Source: Cliona cf. orientalis
Lineage: Eukaryota > Porifera > Demospongiae > Clionaida > Clionaidae
Reading direction: 5' to 3'
Length of the DNA stretch: 64,000 bases
NCBI GenBank assembly: GCA_963930775.1
Contig: OZ005691.1
Span: 6,879,000 to 6,942,999 of the forward strand
Part shown: one piece after another, positions 37,601-49,600 of the stretch
Position numbering within the stretch: position 1 is the first letter of the stretch
Layout of the letters: each line of letters begins with the position of its first letter
The notes under the pieces: generated by a model
The model's input: the letters and a program-made list of their open reading frames with translations, nothing else
Told to the model about the DNA's origin: nothing
Database searches by the model: none
Position numbers and translations under genes: made by a program

Positions 37601-40600
37601 TAAGATACCGAGGTTCTTGGTTGGGTAATAGATACTAATCCACATAGCAAGGCAAGAATATTATTTCTGTACCCTCGCGAAAGAGGGCCCATGGGTGGTG
37701 CACCTTACATTGGGCCAAGATTGGGGGATGGGCCGATATTTGAGGTATCAGTACTGTGTTTAGACGCGAAAGAGCGCTCAGGTAAGTTACCCATGCTAGC
37801 TTCATAATTTGAATAGCAGCAGCGGCTACTATTGATTTCAGCCTTATTCAAGCATGGTTACCAATCCAGAGCAAGGGCGGCCGTGATACTTCACCGTGTG
37901 TCGTTGAGTGCAGCCCTATTAAGTGGGCGTGGCTATGATCGCTAGCCCATGTACGCTCATTTATTTCTGCTGAAACGTGGCATAAAGCTAGCTAGGCTTA
38001 GTTTTACAGCTGTTTAGCACGTTACTTATCGATCTTACATAGACTATTCAAAGTTCAGTCCTCATAAACCAGCCATTTGAGCTACATTTTCAAGGGTTGC
38101 TACACATGGGCGCATATTCGAGTAAACACTATACCTTAGCAGGAAATTGAGCCCAAAGTGGGGGGGGGGGGGGGGGGGGGGCCGACATTCCGTAGTGGGC
38201 CCTCTTTTGCGAGGGTACGGTATTATTCTATTTTGCCAGTGTTGGTGTAACAAGAATGAGTGTACTTGCTATGCAGATTAGTATGCAATAGATGTGTTGC
38301 TGACTCAATCCATCGCACGGAATTCAATTACATCCCTATCCAATTCTGGCTTCAACATGCACATCAATATAGTGTATATAATCATGCATCACAAAGCCTA
38401 TGTAGGACAAACAATCAACATGGTGGACTGCGGATCAATAAACACCTGGCTATGGTCAAAAGCTTCAAACATGGAATTGAAATATCATTTTAACGGATAC
38501 AATTCTTCCATTAACAACCTAGTGTGGGCCCTAATTGATAAAGTAGATGATAAATTCACAAAGAGAGACGCTGAAGCCTAACTGCAGAAACTAAAGACAC
38601 TATGGATCAGGAAAATGTGTTCTATGCAACCCTGGGGAATGAACTACTTGTACATGTATATGTACATGTTTGTAGAGATTGACACTGAAGTCAGAACATA
38701 CCGTGTAAAGTAATACCGACTTTATAATTGTGTGATATGTGCTTGCATATGTTTCCACCTGTGGCCCTACTGACTTATAAATCATTACTTTTTAAATAGC
38801 TACTAAGCCTAAGTCTGGGTAAATTTCCAGCTCAAGTATGAATGAATGAATGAATGAAGGATCAAACTGTTGGTAACCTGAGAGTATGGTACTTTTGCAA
38901 TAGGCACTATTATGCAACTTTTAGTGCTATTGATGCAGATACATGTAGCACGCACTGCAAGGTCTAGAAAGTATGAGCTCGAGTGTATTGTTGGATTACT
39001 AGTGTGCTATGCTGTCATGCTAATCACCGTGTTATCTAGCACAGACGCTGGTTTTCAAGTGCAAAATCAGCAAGAAACTATGGGCTTAAATCCTAGGTGC
39101 ACTAAAAGTTGATATTACACCCCACGGCCCCATGTATGCGGATGGGTAAGGGTCGTCAACGACGTGCTGAGTTTGTGTACACATGGGGTTAAAATCAAGT
39201 AACCTCATTGCATTATAGTTATAGGCTGTCTAGATGGCTAGTGCGCCTATTTTCTAGTAGTTAAACCAGGAAGAAAGTACAGTATACACTTATTTCTAAA
39301 TATGCGCTTAATTCCTTGATGCACTTAGAACCCGCGCCTACAGTAATTAATTTGGCCTCCTTTCTGAAGAAATCCATGCACCTACTATTTGTTTCTCTGA
39401 TTTGTATATCTTCGTTCATATCATTACAGTTGCTTCCCCTAGCTTGTTGGCTGCCAGTACAGCTGGTGTACACATAATAATATTGTGTACTTTCCTAGGT
39501 TATTATGCATAAATCTTGAATCACGTTGCCTGAGTGAAGTATAGACTTGCAGCATAACTGAAAGTAGATTGTAATTTGCCTTAATTATATAAGCTTGTGG
39601 AGTGTGTACTAAATTCCCTACTTTTTCCTGTTCTAGTCCTAATCTCCTTACCATTTAACTTATTGTTTAGCACACTTGAGGGTAGCCTTGAACCCATGGT
39701 GGCTCACTTTCTAGAGAAAGAGAGCCTGCACTGTCTGCGCATGCATCAAAACTCCCAGAAATCCTGGGAATTTGTATTTCTATCCATTTATAACGATCAT
39801 CATAATATGTTGGCTGTGGCTTGTACTAAGGATGCTTATATGAACCTTGATTTCAGAAATATGCCTGAAATTGTCTACATTGTATGTTGGTCATGGTTTG
39901 GACTAAGGATGCTTGTTGTGGTAAATCTAGCTATATATGCCATACATTCAAGCGAGGAACTTCGGGGATCAGTATAGCTAGTAGAAAGTGAGCATTTTGC
40001 AGATAAACTTTCAAAAATCAATTGTATAGGTGGGTGGGGCATGTATGGAGAAACCTTTTGTTGGTACTTCTCAAACTGCAAAGTTCATGAAAGTTTTCTC
40101 CCTTGAAAGTTTCCTGCTGTACGGTAGCATTTAAGCGAGCAACGTTGACAGAGAAACAATAAGAAACTGCATGTATGAGAAGGAGTTCCACTCACTTTTA
40201 GTGAAAATTTGGTGGTGAATAAAACACAGGCAGTTGCCCAACAGTGAAATAAGTACTCACTGCTTCCACATATTAAACCCAACTCTCTTGCCGCATGACT
40301 GGGCTGTCCTTTAAGTTCATTCAGGTTCGGCTGATCCACACCAATCATCAGAGTTTAGCTGTACATGTACATGTACGTAGGTACATTTGAATGCCAGCGC
40401 TGGCCATGGAAGCAAGTAATCCCATTGTTGGTGGCCAATAATACAGCTGTCTTCGATCATGAACCATAACTCGGAGCTTGTGTGCACATTCTTATTACTC
40501 TATTATCTATGGCTGCATATTGCACTACAAGTACATGTAACTCTAGGCTGTGTAGATGGCTAGAAGACATGTATTTCCTAGGTCCACTTAAAATCTATTT

Positions 40601-43600
40601 TATGGGCTACTCTGTAGACTTCAACTGTCAAAAATTTTGAGCCTGACTGTCACAGTGGCTGTTATAATGCTTAGTTCAACATAATCTCAATTGGAACTAC
40701 GGTTTAGTAAACTCTCAAATGTTTGTGTATGCGAAGATAGCTGGGCTTGGTGGTGAAATTCTTTACTATTATAGTAGTACATTGCAACTATGATACATTA
40801 TTTGCTATAATATATTTTTGTTTTAGGACTTGGAAAAGCTTCTCAGGGAATCAGTACTGCTTTATCAGTTGAAAAAACCAGCAAACGAGGGGGAAAGATT
40901 GTCAATATTGCTGCAGAGCAAGGTATATTACTATATATAGTACATGTATTGAGCGTCAACCCCATACACATTCACGTAATTATGAAACCCAGTAGATGAT
41001 GCTGTAGGCACTTGTGTTGTTATGCACATGCACTTATACATGCAACTCGTGGCAGCAAAGAAATATGCGTTTGGCAAAAACACGTGCTTAAATAAAAGGC
41101 TGGTCTAAAATGAGGTACATGTAGGCTGGATGGGCATAATGGTGCAAAATCAAAAATGATGGGAAAAGTGAAGAGAGCATGTTTCTCAGGTCTCTCCTCT
41201 CCAGCAGGTACTAGGTATGTACGCCTAACAGAGAGCAATAAACCAGCACAATGTTATGCACTCTTGGTGTCTACAGTAAGGGACAATCATACAAGGTATA
41301 GGAATGAGGTTGCCACATCAGTGGGAATTGAGAAAGTACACATATCTATAAGAAAGCCATATGTGTTGAGCTAGACATCAATCTGAGATATACATTTAGG
41401 CCATAATAATAATATTAATTATTTTTGGTATACCATATAGCTGAAGAAAATCTTAGCTAATTTTACCACCTACAGTACACAACTTAACCCTCACTTGTGT
41501 GCAACTTGCACGGGTGGAGCGAGTGCTTGTGAGATGGCAACCTTTATCCCATTAGCGAAAATTTAATTCACTAAAATTTAATATTGCTGTATTGCAAAGA
41601 TAGCTGGGCTTGGAGAATCGTTCCACTTCAGCGAAATTCTACTTTGTAGCTTTAAGAGCACGATATTTTATAATGCATTTATGTGCATGCATGTTACAGT
41701 AGTGTACATGTAGATGTGGTGTTGAATGCAGGGAAAATTCCTTTCTGTAAGTAATAACCTATGTAGAACCTATACATTTTCAATAGCACTTTCGTATAAT
41801 ACTGCCTACTTGATTAGGTGTACCAAATACCTCAACATGGTTTATGGTCACTTTTAAGGCCAGAGCTAGATTGATTGAGTTAGCTAATGATTATAGGATA
41901 GTGTATTGATTATGGTTTCTGTACAGGATAGTGTAATGGACATTAATGTACAAATTGCATTCCAAAACATGCAAACCTATACATTCAGTTCAACATGCAT
42001 AATTCAATGCCTCACACTAAGGTGCTCAGTAATTCAATAGAATTATGTAAGTTGTACATTATTAAAATTTAGAGCAATTATTAGAGGAGGAGAAAAGGAA
42101 GGCACAGTCGATGGCAGAGCTGATGAAAAATCCGAGCAAAGTAATCTTGCTTCAGGTTAGAATAATTTTAAGACTTGCATATGAACTATAGTAGTAAAAT
42201 TAATATTCATGTGACACAATGCTACACAGTGCAGCGTCATGAAAGTTGCAACTCTCTCTTTACTGTACCAGTGTTTTACTTGGGGGGCGTCTTGCTATAT
42301 CCCACACCTTATGATAACGATTGGACATTTTCCGGACAAATAGCCAGTATGTCCTGCCATTCACTTGATTATCCGGACCCTTTTTCCTTTCAATCAATAC
42401 AGCGTTCAATAGCGCAGTTTAAGCACTAATGTCTGACTACCATCCTGTTTACTGGCTTAGGCTGCACTGTAGTAGCTCTCGCTGTGTCAACTAGGGTTTT
42501 GGAGGAATGTCTCAGCAGCTGCATACTAGTATACATCTGTGAGCTACATGCATCTACATCATTGGAGATTACACAACATACACTTGTACCTGCTACAGCA
42601 TTGATAGTTGGATGAAAAAAATTCAAAATTAATATAGACCTGTAAGTCAACATAATAATATTACCGTAGTGTCTTGGGCAAGCACCCACTCCTGGGTAAG
42701 CATCCATGTACCGCATTTCAAGATGTCAATATAGCAGCTTCTATACAAAAGTGTGCAATTTATATCCCGGATAAGCGTCCATGTGCACCAAAATCGCTGG
42801 TTATGTTTATGCACCTATGGCTGCTTCTCTGGGACACTGTAGTATGTACAATAATAACTATTTTATACTAACATCATGCTATAATTAATAAACTTATATG
42901 TCTTCTAATACTGATTGATTGCCAAGATCATTGACACAATAATATTGTTTGTTGGGCTGGACCGCATATTGGGGCTTGCCATGGAATCAGAACGATTGAG
43001 CCATTTGAAGGGTCATACCACTGTATCACTCTCCCTTTCGATTTGCTGCTGAGCTCCATGGAGACTCTACAAGAGCATACATGTAAGCTTAAGTTGCATA
43101 TATACAACAAGTGCATACATGTACATACTGCTGCAGCTCTCACCTCTGTGCAGACATACATGTATGCAAACGTAGGCTGAGGCTGGTTTCACTTCAATTA
43201 ATTATTCATATTACGTTCGTGGGCCTTACCAAGCAATTCAAAGCATAATGGAGCAAGTTAGATGATTTCAACAGATTTGTCGTGCTTATGTGAGTTGCTT
43301 AGATGCCTAGATCTCAAGATCTGGCAATTTTCGTGCTGATGACAGATAGACTGACTGACAAACCGATTGCTTCATATACCCATTGCTGCGCATATGCGCA
43401 GGGTAAATATTGTCAATGATACAGCTTCCGAATTAAGAACACCTGTTATACGGACGTCCATCAACAGTCCCAAATGTTTGGCCGAAGAAACATGTACTTA
43501 TCTGACCTCTGAACTAAGGATACCTCTCTATTCCATGTTACGGATGCATGGTCCAGCCTCAAACGGTCACATTGCATAGTTTACGAACTCCATAATATTA

Positions 43601-46600
43601 TGATCAAGGCCATGCTCCTGTACATGATTGTGAGCGCCAGCACTTCAGTTCCACATAGATCATTAGGGAAAATGGTTGATTTATAATGCCGATATAGATA
43701 TTTATCTAATAGGCATCAATTTGGCCTTATTTTGCTTACCTAAGTAGTTTTGGTGATGCAGGGAAGTGCCACTAATTGGGGGTGTGGCTTGCAAGACTAC
43801 GCATACTTGGAAGTAACCTCTGAGCAAAGGACACCTCTATAGCTTAATTGGTAGGGTCCCAGTGGTGTTCGTATAGTACTAAGAGTAGATAACAAGGAGA
43901 GAGAAGAAAGTGTCCAATGCGCTATATGCTCTGTATACATGTAAGATGTCTGCAGAGAGTTACGTACCAGGAATTCGAAAATTGACCAATGAGAGCGTCC
44001 GATTCAAATGGTATGTTGTGGGCATGGCCTCAAGTGCAAGCTAATGTGAGTGCGATTTCGACTGAAAATGCTAGCAGATCAACAAGCGTTCATGAGGAAT
44101 CTAGCACAAAACCCACAAAAAATGCCTTTATTCTTCGCAGTCCTAAGAAAAATCAAGTATTTAGCCCTTAGGACTTATCACGTGTGCAAGGTGGGAATTA
44201 AGTCACGTTCTCGATGCAAATTAATATCTTGTATGGAGCATATAGCGTGTTGACACTCAATCTCTTCTCTCTCCTTGTTATTCACTCTTGGTAGTATGGA
44301 TGTTCTACTATAATAGATGACTGGAAGCAGTCTTTATCAGGGCCAGGAACGCATTAATGGAGGGCATAGCTAAAAATTTGTGCGCAGTTGATGTAGCTAA
44401 ATTCTGAATATTCCACTGAGCTTCAATTAACTTCTTGTCCAAAGCTCATACGAAAGTCTTGACAAATTTAGTTGCATATTGCTGGTTAGGCCGCCACCGC
44501 CTGCATATATAACTGGTAAAAACACTCATATACATGTAGAGATTATTTGGTGGTGCACTTTAATTAGAGTGACCTCATGTGTTGAAGTTTGTGAGCTATA
44601 AATGTATGTGACAGTTTGTATTTTCCACGGTGCAAGAGCTCTTGTTCTATGGACTATGCATCTTTGCACGGAGGAATTCGTTGTGTTTTTCAAGTGACTA
44701 ATTACAATGCAGTACTGCTTTAATTGTACAAGGCTATATTCAATGCTCCTGTGGATCCGATCACGTGCTATGTTTTTCTGGCTGCATGTGTTTGTAGACA
44801 TTGCCGCCTGCCCGCGTTGATATTTTATATTTCATTGGATGAGAAACAGAATATTAAATTGCTATGGCCTTAGCACCATGCACAGTACATCATTTAACCT
44901 ATTGCGTGGGCGATTTATGCTCCTTTCCTTTCTCTCTGAATTCCCCATCATTGCAGTGGAACTATGCAGACACTCTTAGGACCCAGTACAAGTGGCCAGG
45001 TTATCAAGGTGTTCTAGGCCTCTAGCTTTAATTGTTATCTGGGATTATATATATTGTTTGGCTTACAAGTAAAGGAACGATTTTAGCGTACTTGTAGCGC
45101 TGTAGCTAGGCTTTGGTTCTTGCTGTTTTTTTAAGGTTACGGGATAGTATTCGACGCGCAATTTATAAATGATTGCGCATGGACAAAGTTCACGTATGTT
45201 TTAATGCGGTTTAGTCGGAAATGCGAACGAACGGCGACCATTTCCAGATGTAAACAAAGTCCAAATTTCTGCGTCAACTTTTGAAGACCAGAGACTCGAA
45301 CGAACTGACTTCGCTGTCGTTCTCGATAGTCCATCGATCGGAGCAGGGCCAAGTATGCCTCTTTTTTGAAAATTCTAAGATGGTAAGTCGTCAGACAAGG
45401 TTTTATCCTGGAGGGCCGCCATTAAGCGAGTCACATGGCAGCTGAGCAGTAAGTTTTTATGTTCACTTTCTGTCCGTATAACTCTATCGTTTTGTTTGTA
45501 TGTCATTACATAGAGGCTGTTTACCTTGGCAAAAATTGACGCAGGAAATTGCAATACTTACCCACACTTGCAGACAGACAGTGGCAGGTCTGCTTTTCGT
45601 TTTTGTGGACCACAGTCAAGGCACAGGTAAGTAGCTCTCCTGATGCCTGCCCCATGCAAAGAACGTGGACAAAAACTGGAATATAACTGTCTCATTTATT
45701 ATTCATGTGAACTTTGACCGTGCGTGGGCGGAACACTATCCCGTAACCTTAAAAGAACATGTAAATACCGTAGACGCCAGTTTTTAAGTGCATGAACCTA
45801 TTGCAAATTGCACAGTCAGCAAGAAAGTATGCGCTTAAGATGCTCTAAAATATCAGTACGAAATTGACCATATCCCACATATACACTTGTCAATGACGTG
45901 CAGAGTTTACGTGCACATTGAGTCAAGATCAAGAAACCTATTTAGAAACGACGATCAGGAAAGACTTGATAATACAGAAAAGCAGCTCATTGTATTATAT
46001 ATGGCTCTAGGCTATCTAGATGGCAGGTGTGCAAGTAGTTTAATTGCAGGGTAACTCCCTGGTATACTACTTCCATGACTGAGCCCGCTGGTCTGTGACC
46101 AGAGTTAAGTGTTGGTGGAAGCCCCTGAGCAGTGAGCTGTCTGCAGGACCTCCACCCTGCCGCTTAGCCACCAGACGGGGGGACAAGAGGAGTTCTCCAG
46201 TCCCCACGATCCCGGTGTGGCAGGAGGCGCCTCCTAACGCTGAAGGCTTGGGGTCCATAACACCAGGGGGAGTGGCGTCACTACCCCCGCATCCAGCACG
46301 ACTGCAAAGGGCTAATCACGCCGAGCGAGTCGGCGGAGAGGACAAATAGGGACAAACAAACAAACGGACAAACAACACACACAAACAAGATACACATAAT
46401 AAATTCGTGGAGGGCGGGTGGGCGACGAAGAATGCAGTTCCGCAGTCCTTCTTGCCACAGCTACACTGAGTTCTTACTCAACTTAACGCACTCTCCAGTT
46501 ACGCTTGCGGCAGCTTAAATACCCTGGGATCTTTGCAGCCCTGTCACCGGTTTCAGGGGTGTCTATGCTTGTACTATTATTGTTATTATTGATGAACAGT

Positions 46601-49600
46601 ACGATGTTTATTGATACCGCCGTGTATGTTTTGACGCCTGCTAATTACACGTAGACGCGTGGCGCTTCATGCATTGGCCCTGCGCGCGCATGCGTAATTC
46701 GCCTGCTCGCGCAGGGCGGGGACTTCCTGCGCAATTAACCTGCTTTAAATGTCACCATTAAAACCTCATTAAACCCCTGCGCCTATGGTAGCTCAATAAT
46801 CTGATTATGAAGTGACATTATTCTCAGTTGCTATCTACATGAAACAAACAAGATTCTTTGCGGAAAACTTAACTGTTCGGTAAAACTTGCCGACGTTTCA
46901 ACTAGATGCTCTTGAAACGTCGGCAATTAAGTTTTTCCAAACAGTTAAGTTGTCTGCAAAGAATCTTCGTTTGTTTCAATTGATCTGTGATTAAAATTAA
47001 TTATTAACAGAATATGGTGGGACCTGGAGATGTGGATGAGGATCTGCAACCTGAAGTTGCCGAAGAATGTGCCAAATATGGAGAAGTGGAACGGTGCCTA
47101 ATATTTGAGGTGTGTACTGTTGCTATAATATCTGCATGCATTTAGAATTTTACTGCCACTTCCCTGTAATCTGATTGATCAATAGGAGGTAACTAAGTAG
47201 CTTAGTTACTTGTAGGTTTTACTTAGTTACTTGTAAATATTGACCATTATAGACTACGTAAACGGGATTGGAAACTGCTCACGTGAGCAATAGAACGTGT
47301 ACGCGCACTCCGTGTTATGGTTTGCATTCTTGGATAGACACGTTGCTATGACAATTTGAGCAAAAAATGGCCGAAAATGGCGACCGCAGTGCACTTATCG
47401 ATTAATAGCAGCGAAATAACAGTTGTTTCGAACTTGAACAAGGCTTATTCTAATGAAGGAGTCCCTACTCTAAACGTGGCCAGCGAAGTTGAATTTCCGA
47501 AGTCTCTCTGGTCTACGCTACAGTCTCACAAAGTCCAAGAAGCAAAAATGGCCGATTTTTGGGCCTTTTCACGGCCTGCTCACTCACAGAAGACAGCGCA
47601 TCAAGTGTCAAAACTGTGACAAGTAAGACAGCGCATCCCAAAATGGTGGCAAGGGCAAAGCCACTGCACCGACACACTGAAATAAACAGTTTTCAACAGT
47701 TCTTGATCAGCCATTTTTGCTTCTTGGACCGTTGTGGGACTGTAGCGTACACCAGGGAGACTTCGGAAATTCAACTTCGCTGGCCACGTTTAGAGTAGGG
47801 ACTCCTTCATTAGAATAAGCCTTGTTCAAGTTCGAAACTACTGTTATCTCGCTGCTATTAATCGATAAGTGCACTGCAGTCGCCATTTTCGGTCATTTTT
47901 TGCTCAAATTGTCATAGCAACGGGTCTATCCAAGAATGCAAACCATAACACGGAGTGCGCATACGCGTATACGTACGTTCTATTGCTCACGTGAGCAGTT
48001 TCCAATCCCGTTTACGTAGTCTATAATATCTATGCTATTACATAGGATCCATGGTATTATGAGAGCTCCAAGGCAAATTGCTGTACTTCTATAGCAACAG
48101 TTGTAAAACTCTTAGCTCACCTCGGCCAATGGGATCCACAGTATTTAGCATCCCTCTGTCCCCTTAGTGACACCCTTGCTACGCTCGGGTATCACAGCTC
48201 GGGGCCATCAGGATGCTAAATACAGTAGATCCCTTGGCCTTGGTGTCTAACTATTATTTAGATCATAGCTGTAACAAATACTGCAATTTGATTGGCTACT
48301 GATAGGTATCTACATGTATGTCTCATAATCACCTACAAGCTTAATTGTCATAGTCACCTAAAAGTTTTGCCATGTTAGACACTGTTTAGTCAGTTTCTAT
48401 GTGATTTAGAAGACCTCGGGGCTTTCATAGAACCCTCGCTTTGCTTGGGATTCTATATAAAGTCCTTTGGTCTTCTAAATCACATAGAAACCTCCAAAAC
48501 AGTAATATGTGATTATTATGAATGCCGCAGCCATACCGGTAGTGCATTAGTGCCGACAATATGAGGTGAATACTCACTTTTCATGATACATGTAGCTTGT
48601 ATCATCATTAATTTTCCTACTACTATATTATACATATAGCTACTCCCCTTGTTTGTATCTTGTTCTGGATCTTATACCCTGAACTACCAGTATGGCCAAA
48701 TCTGGAGCTGAAATAGAGCCGAATTATGTACATGTACATGTAGATCTAATGTTCTAATAGTGAAACGAACCTACACTGTACTACAATGGACAAGAAGAAT
48801 GTTTTCTCAATTTGCATGAAGTTTGAGGACTGGACTGGCAGGATTTTCATTCATGCTTGCTTACATGTAAAACCGTCTTGCAGATTTTAGATCGCGACTT
48901 GCATGTAGATTTGTATAGTGTTATGTATGGGGCAAACACATCCACTTTTTGCGCACAGAATATGATTGTGTCTAGGCAGTACATATAATATTATACCATC
49001 GATCCCTATATATTACTGTTATAGTATAGACTAGCAGAGTGACTGAGGGGTGTGGTCTCTCGGCTCCATGAAGTGTGCAAGTTTATGTAAGGACAGGAGG
49101 TTCACTCCAATATCTAAGATCTGTGAAGTAGGAAAGGCCTAATTAGCTGCTTGTAAACCAAAATTAATAGGAAACTTGAGGCCATGGCCAATATTGTGGT
49201 GACAGTTGAAAATGGCAAGAACTGATCCTCGTATACATCTACTAGTGCATTACAATGCATGGGGTATGTAAATATTGCATTTGTATGTAGGGCTATATTT
49301 ATTAGCTACTAGTCACTCACAATACTACCAATCCCCATTAATTTTACCTTTAGAAATGTTATATTTCTAAATGTTATAATTGGCTCCGATTTCTTTGTAG
49401 ATTCCTCATGGAGTTCCACCAGAAGAAGCAGTAAGAATATTTGTTGCATTCAATAGAATGGAAGCGGCAATTAAGGGTATGATCATGAGTGATTGTGTAT
49501 GTATAGTACTCGGTACTCCTTAGCAAGAGTAGTCTCTCGGGTAAGCACCCAGGGGCATAACTCGTAATTTTGGCCTGCATGGGCACTTCCCCGTACATGC

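Noticed and set aside
43836-43885. tRNA A-box-like word (tagcttaattggtaggg)
   Set aside because: No cloverleaf, and the B-box-like word is too close; not a tRNA gene.
47356-47798. Mirrored open frames on one strand
   Set aside because: They are the two arms of the 782-bp foldback at 47246-48027; the frames mirror each other because the DNA is inverted.
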